Shown here piece after piece: positions 7,463 to 16,964 of a stretch of DNA of 33,756 nucleotides. The translations under genes were made by a program, and so were the position numbers. The DNA comes from Hyphomicrobiales bacterium (GTDB taxonomy: Bacteria; Pseudomonadota; Alphaproteobacteria; Rhizobiales; Beijerinckiaceae): the NCBI GenBank assembly GCA_028290405.1, contig JAQGJX010000194.1, positions 1-33,756 of the forward strand. Reading direction: 5' to 3'. Every line of letters starts with the position of its first letter. Position 1 is the first letter of the stretch. The notes below the pieces were generated by a model. It saw only the letters and a program-made list of their open reading frames with translations, did no database searches and was not told where the DNA came from.

Positions 7463-9265
7463 ATGAACGCCCCACTTGTGGATATGACCCCGGCCGGCGT
7501 CCAGAGCCGCGTGACGCTTTTTGGCCGACGCCTGTTCGTGACGCTCCTGAATCTTGCGACCTTGGGGGCGCTGCTGGCCTGGCTGGCGTCGATTCTTGGA
7601 ACCAGCGGCTGGAGCTGGATCGACGTCGCGATCTTCGTCTGCTTCGCCGTCGCGGCGCCGTGGAGCGTGCTGGGCGTGTGGAACTCGCTCATCGGCGTGT
7701 GGCTGCTGCATCGCGGCGGAAACGTGCTGGAGTCCGTCGCGCCCTTCGCGGCCGCAGGCGACCTGCCCACGCCCGTCACCACCAGGACCGCCGTCCTGAT
7801 GACGCTGCGCAACGAGGACCCGGGCCGCGCCTTCGCGCGCATCGCGGCCGTCAAGGCCAGCCTCGACGCCACCGGGGAGGGCGCGGCGTTCTCGTATTTC
7901 GTGCTCAGCGACACCAGCGAGGCGGACGTGGGGACCGCCGAGGAGGCGGCGTTCGCCGCCTGGCGGGCGCGCGAGGGCGCCTCGGGCGAGCGGCTGCACT
8001 ATCGCCGCCGCACGTCCAACGAAGGCTTCAAGGCGGGCAACCTGCGCGAGTTCTGCACGCGCTGGGGGGCGGGCTACGAGCTGATGCTGCCGCTGGACGC
8101 CGACAGCCTGATGTCTGGCGCGACCATCCTGCGCATGGTGCGCATCGCGCAGGCGTGGCCGAAGATCGGCATCCTGCAGAGCCTCGTGGTGGGCGCGCCG
8201 AGCCGCTCGGCGTTCGCGCGCATCTTCCAGTTCGGCATGCGCCACGGCATGCGCCCCTACACGATGGGCAGCGCCTGGTGGACGGGCGATTGCGGCCCGT
8301 TCTGGGGCCATAACGCGCTGGTGCGCATCGCGCCGTTCGTGGAGCATTGCGACCTTCCGGTGCTGCCCGGCGGGCCGCCGCTGGGCGGGCAGATCATGTC
8401 GCACGACCAGGTGGAGGCGGTGCTGATGCGCCGCGCCGGCTACGAGGCGCGGGTGCTGCCGCAGGAAGTGGAGAGCTGGGAGGAAAACCCGCCCACGCTG
8501 CTCGAATTCACCCGCCGCGACCTGCGCTGGTGCCAGGGCAACATGCAGTATTTCCGCCTGCTCGCGCTGCCGGGCCTGCAGCCCATGAGCCGGTTCCAGC
8601 TCGTCTGGGCCATCTCGATGTTCATCGGCATTCCGGCCTGGACGGCGATCATCGCCCTCAGCGCCCTGAAGCCGCTGGACGGCGAGGACATGGGGCTGTT
8701 TCCCGCCGCCTCGGCGCTGGGCCTCTACGGGGCGTTCATGCTGATGTATCTGGCCCCCAAGCTGGCGGGCTTTCTGGACATCGCGCTCACCCGGGGCGCG
8801 GTGGCGCGCTACGGCGGCGCCGCCTGGTTCGCGCTGGGCGCGCTGGTCGAAATCGCGTTCTCGCTCCTGCTCGCCTCGGCGGTGACGCTGCGCACCAGCC
8901 TGTTCATGATCGGGCTGGCGTTCGGCCGCGCCGTGGTTTGGAACGGGCAGGCGCGCGACGCCCATGCGCTGTCGTGGGACACCGCGGCGCGGGGGCTGTG
9001 GCCCCAGACGCTGTTTGGGCTCGTGCTGCTGGGCGTTGCGTTCGCGCTGGCGCCGAGCCTGGCGCTCTGGTCGCTGCCGCTGACGCTTGGCTACCTCGTC
9101 GCCATTCCGTTCGCGGTCGTCACCGCCGATCCCGCTCTTGGGGAGAGGCTGGCGCGCAGCGGCCTTTGCGCGATACCCGAGGAGTTCGAGACGCCGCAGA
9201 TTTTCGCGGCGCTCGCGGCCAACAGCGTTCCTTCAACTCAGTCACGCCTGCCCGAGGTTGCATGA
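7463..9265 (+). CDS. opgH: Glucans biosynthesis glucosyltransferase H
   Basis: 600 aa inner-membrane processive GT2 enzyme that polymerises glucose from UDP-glucose into the backbone of osmoregulated periplasmic glucans. Two helices (about 22-45 and 53-80) precede the cytoplasmic catalytic domain. That domain shows LSDTS (Asp150), PLDADS with the DxD pair Asp212/Asp214, WGHNALVR, SHDQVEA (Asp315) and RRDLRW, the RxxRW motif. Five or so helices follow from about 370. It is much shorter than the E. coli protein (about 850 aa), as is common in alphaproteobacteria. No opgG-like gene is adjacent. The next gene starts in its stop codon (ATGA). Confidence 0.93.
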   Translation: MNAPLVDMTPAGVQSRVTLFGRRLFVTLLNLATLGALLAWLASILGTSGWSWIDVAIFVCFAVAAPWSVLGVWNSLIGVWLLHRGGNVLESVAPFAAAGDLPTPVTTRTAVLMTLRNEDPGRAFARIAAVKASLDATGEGAAFSYFVLSDTSEADVGTAEEAAFAAWRAREGASGERLHYRRRTSNEGFKAGNLREFCTRWGAGYELMLPLDADSLMSGATILRMVRIAQAWPKIGILQSLVVGAPSRSAFARIFQFGMRHGMRPYTMGSAWWTGDCGPFWGHNALVRIAPFVEHCDLPVLPGGPPLGGQIMSHDQVEAVLMRRAGYEARVLPQEVESWEENPPTLLEFTRRDLRWCQGNMQYFRLLALPGLQPMSRFQLVWAISMFIGIPAWTAIIALSALKPLDGEDMGLFPAASALGLYGAFMLMYLAPKLAGFLDIALTRGAVARYGGAAWFALGALVEIAFSLLLASAVTLRTSLFMIGLAFGRAVVWNGQARDAHALSWDTAARGLWPQTLFGLVLLGVAFALAPSLALWSLPLTLGYLVAIPFAVVTADPALGERLARSGLCAIPEEFETPQIFAALAANSVPSTQSRLPEVA

Positions 9266-10278
9266 AGCCCTTTCATTTCGCCTGTTTCGCGCTCCTGCTC
9301 AACGCCTCCGCTCTCGCCCAGCCGGCTTTGCCGGCGCCGCCCCCGAAGGCGACGGACGCCGACGACATGGCGGTGTCGGTCGTCAACCGCAGCGAGCCCG
9401 TGCTGTGCGCCGAGAAGGACAACATCCAGGTGGACTTCGTGGCGCCCGCAGGGAGCGCGCCGCCGAAGAGCTTCAAGGTGCAGGCGGCCCATCCCGCCTA
9501 TATCGGCATGATCGCCGTGGACCGCTTCGCGCCCGACTTCACCGCCTGCGACATGAGCGGCGATCCGGCGGTGGCGACCGGCGTGAAGAAGACCGTGCGG
9601 CGCACCATCTTCGAGACGCCCGAGCTGCAACTGGTGGCCTACACGTACCCCACGTTCTGGCGCGGCGCGAACACGCCGATCCGCGTTATCGACAAGGAGC
9701 GCGGGATCGACGAGACGTTCCGCGACACGCATCTGATGCAGGTGTGGACGACCCATCGCGAACGCGCCGAGGAAGTGCTCGTCGTCTATCCGCCGGACGG
9801 CTACTGGCGCGCCCGCCCGCTGCCGTATGCGGAGATGCGCTGGACCGCCTACGGTTCGTCGTTCCTCATCGGCCCCGTGGAATCGCAGCAGCGCCCCATC
9901 GTGGACATCAAGCTCATCACTTTCGACGCGCAGGCCAGAAGCTTCACGCTCGAGTTCGCCCGGGGCGGATCGGCGACCATGAAGATGGACGCGCTCGATT
10001 CCGAACACATGGCGCTGGACGTCTCGTTCCAGGGCGCCCTGCCGCGCGACCTGCCGTTCGCGTCGCTGCGCTCCATGTACATCACCGACGGCAACAACGA
10101 CGCCGCGCGCATCGCCTGGAAGCCCAAGGGCGGGCAGCGCTGGGGCGAGGCGCACATCATGGATTTCAAGGGCGCGGACGCCACGGAAGTCTGGGCGGGC
10201 CGCACCACGGCGTCCCGCCACAACACCTCGGCTCCGGACATGATCTTCGGCCGGTTCAGGGCTGATGGCGCCAGGTAA
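9262..10278 (+). CDS. Unknown exported protein of the opgH operon
   Basis: 338 aa with a clear Sec signal peptide: a basic start, a hydrophobic core and an ALA cleavage site after about Ala19. The mature part looks all-beta, with many alternating hydrophobic strands and Trp/Tyr-rich segments, and two cysteines (in VLCAEKD and TACDMSG) that could form a disulfide in the periplasm. I recognise no catalytic family. Its ATG overlaps the opgH stop by 4 nt and it overlaps the next gene by 14 nt, so it belongs to the glucan operon. It sits where an OpgG/OpgD periplasmic protein would be expected, but I see no OpgG motifs. A glucan-binding or glucan-processing role is inference. Confidence 0.85.
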   Translation: MKPFHFACFALLLNASALAQPALPAPPPKATDADDMAVSVVNRSEPVLCAEKDNIQVDFVAPAGSAPPKSFKVQAAHPAYIGMIAVDRFAPDFTACDMSGDPAVATGVKKTVRRTIFETPELQLVAYTYPTFWRGANTPIRVIDKERGIDETFRDTHLMQVWTTHRERAEEVLVVYPPDGYWRARPLPYAEMRWTAYGSSFLIGPVESQQRPIVDIKLITFDAQARSFTLEFARGGSATMKMDALDSEHMALDVSFQGALPRDLPFASLRSMYITDGNNDAARIAWKPKGGQRWGEAHIMDFKGADATEVWAGRTTASRHNTSAPDMIFGRFRADGAR

Positions 10279-11254
10279 TCTGTCAGGGGCGGGCCGCGCG
10301 CCGCGCATCCCGCTCGTAGATGCGGCGCGCGGGGCGGCGCTGGCCGCCATGACGCTGTATCACCTGACGTGGGACCTCGGGTTCTTCAACCTGATCCCGC
10401 CTGAATGGCCCTTCGATCCGCGTTTCGTGACGTTCGGAAACGCCATCGCGGCGAGCTTTCTCGCCCTTGTGGGAGTCAGCCTCGCCTTGTCGGCGCGCGG
10501 CGGATTGAACCTGCGCGCCTACCTGAAGCGGCTCGCGCTCGTGGCGGGCGCGGCGGGGCTCGTGTCGCTGGCCACATGGCTGGCGTTTCCCGACTCGTTC
10601 ATCTTCTTCGGAATTCTCCATTGCATCGCGGCTGCGAGCGTTATGGCGCTCGCGTTCCTGCGCGCTCCATGGCCGGTCGCGGCGCTGGCCGGGCTGGCGA
10701 TCCTGCTGGCGCCCGCGCTCATCGGCGGGCCGGCGTTCGAGGCCACGCAATGGTGGTCGGGCCTTGGCGTCGTGGAGCCGCGCTCCAACGATTGGCGCCC
10801 GCTCTTTCCGTGGTCGGGCTTCACGCTGCTGGGCCTAGCGGGCGCGCAGGCGCTGCTGGCCCATGGCGTACCGGAGCGTCTGGCGGCGTGGAGGTCCGGC
10901 GGGCCCATCGGGCGCTGGCTGTCGCTGGGCGGACGCCATTCGCTGCTTTTCTACCTTGCGCACCAGCCGGTCCTGTTCGCGCTCGTGTTCCTCGCCTCGC
11001 AGGCCGTCGGGCCGACGCCCCTCGCGGGTCCGCGCGCCAGCGCCGAAGACCGGTTCATGAGCGGCTGCGTGTCGCAATGCGTGAGGATCGGGGCGGTGGC
11101 GGAGAAATGCGAGCGGGCGTGCGCGTGCGTGGTGCGCGACTCGAAGGCCGCGAACCTGTGGGCCGGGGTGACGAGCGAGAAGCTGACCGCCGAGGAGCGC
11201 GCGCGCTACGACGCCCTCACCCGGCAATGCCTGCGGGCCGAACCTGTCCGGTGA
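10265..11254 (+). CDS. DUF1624 (heparan-alpha-glucosaminide acetyltransferase-like) membrane protein with Cys-rich tail
   Basis: 329 aa. Residues about 14-250 form seven or eight membrane helices beginning with the family signature IPLVDAARGAAL followed by LYHLTWD (His33). SFLALVGVSLAL and SLLFYLAHQP near residue 235 are also typical. The relatives are membrane acyltransferases. Following opgH and an exported protein, it may add acyl groups to periplasmic glucan, playing the part of OpgC; this is inferred from context. The last 70 residues form a soluble tail with seven cysteines (CVSQC, EKCERACAC and a late QCL), unusual for the transmembrane core. It starts 14 nt inside the preceding gene and ends exactly against the convergent fumC stop. 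Confidence 0.83.
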   Translation: MAPGNLSGAGRAPRIPLVDAARGAALAAMTLYHLTWDLGFFNLIPPEWPFDPRFVTFGNAIAASFLALVGVSLALSARGGLNLRAYLKRLALVAGAAGLVSLATWLAFPDSFIFFGILHCIAAASVMALAFLRAPWPVAALAGLAILLAPALIGGPAFEATQWWSGLGVVEPRSNDWRPLFPWSGFTLLGLAGAQALLAHGVPERLAAWRSGGPIGRWLSLGGRHSLLFYLAHQPVLFALVFLASQAVGPTPLAGPRASAEDRFMSGCVSQCVRIGAVAEKCERACACVVRDSKAANLWAGVTSEKLTAEERARYDALTRQCLRAEPVR

Positions 11255-12688
<1,434 letters not shown>

Positions 12689-12996
12689 GCGATGTCCCCT
12701 GTTCGTTGTGGCAACGGACGGCCGGGGCCGCGGGTTTGCGGCGAAGAAAAAGATTTTTAAAAGCGCTGCTTTTTTCCGGGAACTTCCGCCGCAGCTTGCG
12801 GTTGACCCGCATCAGGCTTGGCTACGGGGGGATACGCCGCCGGGACCGCGCCTGGCGGCAAAGCGCTTTCGACCTTCGGCTTGTTCGCTCGCCGGCGCGC
12901 CCGCCCGTGGATCAACCCGCGGGAGCGTGGACCGGGCCGGGATGCTGTCGGGAGAGACTGCGCCGAAAACCTGTTTGCGTCGAGAATGGATGGCTC
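12689..12996. other. 308-nt gap between fumC and the KGG stress gene
   Basis: No convincing gene lies here. The stretch contains the start regions of two divergent genes. It holds an A/T-rich patch at about 12741-12776 that contrasts with the GC-rich surroundings. Within it AAAAGC (12760-12765) and GCTTTT (12769-12774) form a small hairpin followed by T residues. It also carries a match to the EcfG promoter (listed separately). The 190 nt before the KGG start are GC-rich and would be a long untranslated leader. A leftward open frame ending at 12757 is Pro/Ala-rich and has no obvious start. Confidence 0.6.
12779..12803 (+). promoter_or_regulatory. Putative EcfG (general stress response) promoter
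   Basis: GGAAC at 12779-12783, 17 nt of spacer, then GTT at 12801-12803 matches the alphaproteobacterial EcfG sigma-factor consensus (GGAAC, 16-17 nt, CGTT) except for one base. It points toward the KGG-repeat gene at 12997, a class of gene typical of stress regulons. The distance implies a leader of about 185 nt. The match is read by eye and could be chance. Confidence 0.5.
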
Positions 12997-13299
12997 ATGG
13001 ACACCGATAAACCCCCTCGCAAGTCGACCCGAGGCTTCGCTTCGATGGACCCGGAGAAGCAGCGGCAGATCGCCCGCAAGGGCGGAACCAGCGTGCCGAA
13101 GGAAAAGCGCAGCTTTTCGCGCAACAAGTCGCTCGCGGCGGAAGCGGGCCGCAAGGGCGGGCAGAGCGTGCGCCCGGCCATGCGGAGCTTTTCGCGCGAC
13201 CATGAACTGGCGAGCGAAGCCGGCCGCAAGGGCGGCCACGCTTCGCACGGCGCGCGCGATGCGGACGCCGGCGCTGGCTCCGCCGACAAGGAAAAGTAG
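12997..13299 (+). CDS. KGG-repeat (con-10-like) stress-induced protein
   Basis: 100 aa, very hydrophilic and basic, probably disordered. Three RKGG motifs lie at residues 27-30, 52-55 and 77-80, spaced by exactly 25 residues. The last two are preceded by EAG and by an RSFSR element, so the protein is built from a 25-residue repeat. Such small glycine/lysine repeat proteins accumulate during stress, desiccation or stationary phase in bacteria and fungi; their molecular role is unclear. The ATG at 12997 gives the family's usual N-terminus (K-P...GFASMDPEKQ). It is followed by a strong terminator. Regulation by EcfG is suggested by the upstream promoter match. Confidence 0.87.
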   Translation: MDTDKPPRKSTRGFASMDPEKQRQIARKGGTSVPKEKRSFSRNKSLAAEAGRKGGQSVRPAMRSFSRDHELASEAGRKGGHASHGARDADAGAGSADKEK

Positions 13300-13339
13300 C
13301 GCAAGCCCCGCTCGCGGGCTGCCGTTTTCAATCTGAAAG

Positions 13340-13375
13340 AGCGCCCTTTCCGCGATGCCGGAGGGGCGCTTTTTT
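13340..13375 (+). terminator. Rho-independent terminator after the KGG gene
   Basis: AGCGCCC (13340-13346) pairs with GGGCGCT (13364-13370), with a partly paired TTCCG/CGGAG interior, followed by a run of T through 13375. It lies 40 nt after the KGG stop and 6 nt before the end of the convergent gene, and may serve both directions. Confidence 0.85.
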
Positions 13376-13381
13376 GCGCCC

Positions 13382-13750
13382 TCAATCGTCGAGCAGATAG
13401 GCGTGCTGCGGGTCGGCGGGCGTGCCCTCAAGCGCGCCGCCTTCCGCGCCCGGCCGCCATGTCGCCAGGTCCTCGATGCGCCTGGCGAGCTCCAGGTCGC
13501 GCGCCGTGACGCCGTCGGCGTCGTGGCTCCACAGCGAGACCTCCACGCGTCCCCAGGACAGCGCCAGATCGGGATGGTGCCAGGCGGCTTCGCACAGATG
13601 CCCGATGGCGTTCACCAGCATGAGCGCGCTCTTGAACCCCTGCACGCGATAAACGCGCCGGATCGCCTTCCCGTCCAGCCGCCAGCGCGGCAGGCCGCGG
13701 GCCAGGGCGGCGGCGACGTCGACGGGAGCCAGTGCGGGCTGGATCGCCAT
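13382..13750 (-). CDS. phhB: Pterin-4a-carbinolamine dehydratase
   Basis: 122 aa. The family motif is intact: His58-His59-Pro60 in AAWHHPDL, then the VEVSLWSHDADGVTARD segment with His76 and Asp85. The enzyme dehydrates 4a-hydroxy-tetrahydropterin so that the pterin cofactor of aromatic amino acid hydroxylases can be recycled; homologs also act as DCoH-like binding proteins. An in-frame extension to 13825 is possible, but the ATG at 13750 gives normal length and has an AAAGG site upstream. No phenylalanine hydroxylase gene lies in the window. Together with the pterin-like cluster 6 kb away it hints that this organism handles tetrahydropterins. Confidence 0.92.
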   Translation of the reverse strand: MAIQPALAPVDVAAALARGLPRWRLDGKAIRRVYRVQGFKSALMLVNAIGHLCEAAWHHPDLALSWGRVEVSLWSHDADGVTARDLELARRIEDLATWRPGAEGGALEGTPADPQHAYLLDD

Positions 13751-13821
13751 GTCGTGAACCTTTGATTGCGCAGGAGGGGTTCCCGCAGGTCGCCGCAAGA
13801 GACAGGCGCGGGCCCGCAACG

Positions 13822-14724
13822 TCAAGACGCGCGGGTTCGATGGGTCCCGGGCGACGGCCGCGCGGCCTGCGTTTGCGCCCCGAGCCCTGCAAGGTGCAGG
13901 CGGAGCGCGGCGGCGGTGCGGTCGAACTGCCGCACCAGCAGGGCGAGGCGCTCCTCGCCTTCCCGGATCAAGTCCTCATTGGTCGTCTCGCGCCATGAAA
14001 GGCACAGGCGGTAGATCGCCCCGGCCCCCACGTTCGCCGCGCCGCTGCGCAGCGCATGCAGCGCGGCCGCGAAACCGGGCGCGTCGCGGGCCGCCAGCGA
14101 CTCCCCAAGGCTCGCCAGCACGCCTCTGGATTCGTCCAGGAACTGGGCGACGATTTCGGCCACGAACGCAGGCTCGCCCAAGGCCAGCAGGGCCTTCAGC
14201 GCGCCCTGGTCCAGCAGCGAGGGCTCCTCGCCCATGGCTTCATGCAGACGCGCCAGAACCCGTGGGGCGTCCTCCTCGCCCCATTCCGTCCCCCAGTCGC
14301 CGCCGAACGTCTGCGGGTCCGGGGAGGCGGCGCGCGCCCGCGTTTCCTGTTCGCAGGCCTGCGCGAGCGCCCGCAGGGCGGGGCCGTCGACGGGCTTCGC
14401 CAGGCGACGATCCAGAACCGCTCCGGCGGGCGGCGGCCCCTCGGGGCCGGGGCGGGCGAGCCCCACCGTCAGGGCGTCCGGCCAGCGCTCGCGGGCGTCG
14501 GCGCATAGGCGCGCGCGCGCAAGTTCGTCGCCCGGCGCAGCGTCAAGATCGACGACCAGCAGATCGACGCTCATGGCCGCTAGCGCCGCCTCAGTCGCGG
14601 GCCGCACGGCGACCTCGCGCCCCTCGGCGGCCAGCAGGCGCGCAAGCGACAGCGCGCTGGTGCGGCTGTCGTCGAGGACGAGCACGCGGAACGGCGGCTG
14701 CGGGAGGTCCGGGTCCAGCGCCAT
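13822..14724 (-). CDS. Receiver-Hpt phosphotransfer protein
   Basis: 300 aa. The receiver domain (about 12-125) has the acidic pair Asp18/Asp19, phospho-acceptor Asp59 and Lys110 in AKPVD, so it looks competent. An acidic, Trp-containing linker (about 130-170) leads to an Hpt domain (about 175-275) with His223 in HALRSGAANVG, close to the HxLKGxAxxxG consensus. This combination can pass phosphate between a histidine kinase and other receivers. The gene follows the GGDEF-EAL gene with a 3-nt gap and must be co-transcribed with it. It may exchange phosphate with that protein's receiver domain. No kinase gene is nearby. Confidence 0.85.
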   Translation of the reverse strand: MALDPDLPQPPFRVLVLDDSRTSALSLARLLAAEGREVAVRPATEAALAAMSVDLLVVDLDAAPGDELARARLCADARERWPDALTVGLARPGPEGPPPAGAVLDRRLAKPVDGPALRALAQACEQETRARAASPDPQTFGGDWGTEWGEEDAPRVLARLHEAMGEEPSLLDQGALKALLALGEPAFVAEIVAQFLDESRGVLASLGESLAARDAPGFAAALHALRSGAANVGAGAIYRLCLSWRETTNEDLIREGEERLALLVRQFDRTAAALRLHLAGLGAQTQAARPSPGTHRTRAS

Positions 14725-14727
14725 GGC

Positions 14728-16851
14728 TTACGCGGACCTTGCGATCAGGGCGGGACCCTCCACGGGCGGGTCGAGAGCGCGCAGGAACTGGGCCTCCGGC
14801 ATGGGCCCGCCAAACAGGTCGCCCTGCGCGAGCGTGCAGCCTTCCTGCAACAGACGCGCCGCCTCTTGGGGGCTCGCAACCCCGTCCGCAAGGATCTCGA
14901 CGCCGAGATTGCGGCCCAGCGCGACGCACGCGCGCAGCGCCGATGCCTCGCGGGCGTCCCCGGCGCGGAGGGACAGGCGACGGACCGGCAGGCGCCTGGG
15001 ATCGCTCGGCGCGCAAGGGTTCGCGCCCACGCCGTCGATGCAGACGCCGACTCCAAGGTCGCGCAGCGCGGTCCCGAGCGCCAAGGCGGCCTCTTGGTCC
15101 TGCAGGTCCGATGCGTCGCCAAATTCAAGAATGAGCAGGTCCGGCTCAAGGCCGGTCTCGGCCAGCGCGCGGGCGACGAGCGGCGGCGCCTCGCCAGGGC
15201 GGAGATGGAGGGTCGAGACATCCACGCTGACCGTGAGGCGGCCTCGGCTGCGCGCGGCCCAGCGCCGCGCCGCCCGGCAGGCCGCCAGCAGAAGCCACTC
15301 GCCGATGGCCCCGCCGAGCCCCAGGGCCTGCGCGCGGGGAAGAAAGACGGCGGGCGAACACAGGCCCTCGCCGGGCCGGTTCCAGCGCAGCAGCGCGGCG
15401 GCGCCCGACACGCGCCCGTCGGCCAACTCCGCCTGGGGCTGGAAAACAAGCTCCAGCTCGCCGCGATCCAGCGCATGGCCCAAGGCTGCGTCGAGGCGCG
15501 CTGTCCCAAGGGCGCGGGCCTTCAGGCCGGAGTCGAAGAAGCAGAAGCGACCGCCCCCCTGCGCTTTCGCGCGGTACATGGCCATGTCGGCGTGCGCCAG
15601 AAGCTCGTCGCTGTCCTGCCCGTCCGCCGGATGCAGGGCGACGCCGAGGGAGCCCGAGGAGGGCATGGGCGCCTCGCCGGGCGCCGCCTGCGCCACGGCG
15701 GCCAGAATGCGCTCCGCAAAGACGGCGGCGTCGGCGCCGTCGAGAACGTTGGTCTGCAGGACGGCGAACTCGTCGCCGCCCAGCCGCGCCAGCGTATCGT
15801 CCCGCCGCACGACGCCCGAAAGGCGGCGCGCCATGGCGGCGATGTGACGGTCGCCCGCCGCGTGCCCGAGACGGTCGTTGACGCGCTTGAAGCGATCGAG
15901 ATCGAGAACGTGCAGGGCGAAACCCTGCCCGCCCCGGCGGGCGCGGTCGATAAGCGCCCGCATGCGTTCGTCCAGCAGCGTGCGGTTGGGAAGGTCCGTC
16001 AAGGGATCATGCTGCGCCAGATGGCGCAAATGCGCCGCCTGGCGTTTGCGCTCGGTGACGTCGACAGCGGTGGTGAGCACCCCTGCAAGGCGGTTCTGGG
16101 CGTCCAGCAGCGGAGTTTTCGTGGTCTCGAAAACGCGCGCCTTCCCTGCGGCGCCCGTCAGTTCCTCGTCGTAGGCCGGCAGAGGCGCGCCGCCGTCGAA
16201 CAGATGGCGGTCCATCGCGAGGCTGCGCGCCGCCCCCTCTTCGCCGTAAAGCAATAACGCGGGCCGGCCCACAGCGTCCTCAGGATCGACGCCCGCGAAC
16301 GCCGCCCAGCGGGCGTTGACGAACCCCACGCAGCCTTCCTGATCCGTGACGCTGACCATGACCGGCAATGCGTCCAGCGTCTGCGCGAGGCGCTCGGGCG
16401 AGCGCCGCAGGGCCCGCGCGCCGCACTCCAGGTCGCGGGCGAGGCCGGTGGCGCGATCGGCCAGTTGCATCTGGTGCTTGCGCAGCTTCAGCAGATTGCG
16501 GGCGCGGGTGACGAACTCATGGTGGTCGACGGGGGAGTGCAGGAAGTCCGTCGCCCCCGCCTCAAGGGCGCGCAGGCGAAAGGTGCGCTCCTCGTAGACG
16601 GTGATGACGATGACCGGAATGTCGTCCGCGCCCGGGATCTGCCGGAAACGGCGGATGAACTCGGCGCCGTCGTAATGGGGCATCTTGTAGTCGGTGATGA
16701 GCAGGTCCGGCGATGCGGTTCCCAGCCAGGCGAGCGCCTCCTGGGGATCGCCGAACGTCTGCACGGTCACCTCCGGCTCGATGGAGGCGGCGAGCTTTGC
16801 GAATATGTTTCTGTTCGTGACCCGGTCGTCCACGATGACGATCAGCGGCAT
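14728..16851 (-). CDS. REC-PAS-GGDEF-EAL protein: diguanylate cyclase with degenerate EAL domain
   Basis: 707 aa. The receiver (1-120) has Asp8/Asp9 and phospho-acceptor Asp54, but the conserved Lys is Ser106 (HSPVD). A short coiled linker follows, then a PAS domain (about 155-270) ending in the DVTERKR cap. The GGDEF domain (about 275-440) is intact: GGDEF at 358-362 and an inhibitory RxxD site at 349-352. In the C-terminal EAL domain (about 450-700) the catalytic Glu of EAL is Ala485 (AAALLRW). The NVS Asn is Asp, the DDFG motif reads IDGVG, and AEGVE reads ADGVA. It should make c-di-GMP and not degrade it. A GGGAGAAG ribosome site precedes the ATG. Confidence 0.92.
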   Translation of the reverse strand: MPLIVIVDDRVTNRNIFAKLAASIEPEVTVQTFGDPQEALAWLGTASPDLLITDYKMPHYDGAEFIRRFRQIPGADDIPVIVITVYEERTFRLRALEAGATDFLHSPVDHHEFVTRARNLLKLRKHQMQLADRATGLARDLECGARALRRSPERLAQTLDALPVMVSVTDQEGCVGFVNARWAAFAGVDPEDAVGRPALLLYGEEGAARSLAMDRHLFDGGAPLPAYDEELTGAAGKARVFETTKTPLLDAQNRLAGVLTTAVDVTERKRQAAHLRHLAQHDPLTDLPNRTLLDERMRALIDRARRGGQGFALHVLDLDRFKRVNDRLGHAAGDRHIAAMARRLSGVVRRDDTLARLGGDEFAVLQTNVLDGADAAVFAERILAAVAQAAPGEAPMPSSGSLGVALHPADGQDSDELLAHADMAMYRAKAQGGGRFCFFDSGLKARALGTARLDAALGHALDRGELELVFQPQAELADGRVSGAAALLRWNRPGEGLCSPAVFLPRAQALGLGGAIGEWLLLAACRAARRWAARSRGRLTVSVDVSTLHLRPGEAPPLVARALAETGLEPDLLILEFGDASDLQDQEAALALGTALRDLGVGVCIDGVGANPCAPSDPRRLPVRRLSLRAGDAREASALRACVALGRNLGVEILADGVASPQEAARLLQEGCTLAQGDLFGGPMPEAQFLRALDPPVEGPALIARSA

Positions 16852-16964
16852 CCCACTTCTCCCGGCCGTGAGCGCACGGCGAAGCTGGGGAGAATGGCCC
16901 GATTACCTTAACCAATTGCCCAACGGACTCGCTAACCCAGCGTAAGCTGCTGATTTTCCGAAGA

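Noticed and set aside
12757-12910. Possible small leftward Pro/Ala-rich protein ending at 12757
   Set aside because: No acceptable start codon with a ribosome site. The upstream part only mirrors the KGG gene, and the region fits a promoter and leader better.
13025-13299. 75-bp direct repeats in the KGG gene as a mobile or CRISPR-like repeat
   Set aside because: The repeat is in frame and follows the protein motif RSFSR...EAGRKGG, so it is an internal coding repeat.
14866-16257. Rightward open frame of 463 codons opposite the GGDEF-EAL gene
   Set aside because: Low-complexity Arg/Gln/Ala product, no ribosome site, and exact antisense to well-conserved REC, GGDEF and EAL motifs.
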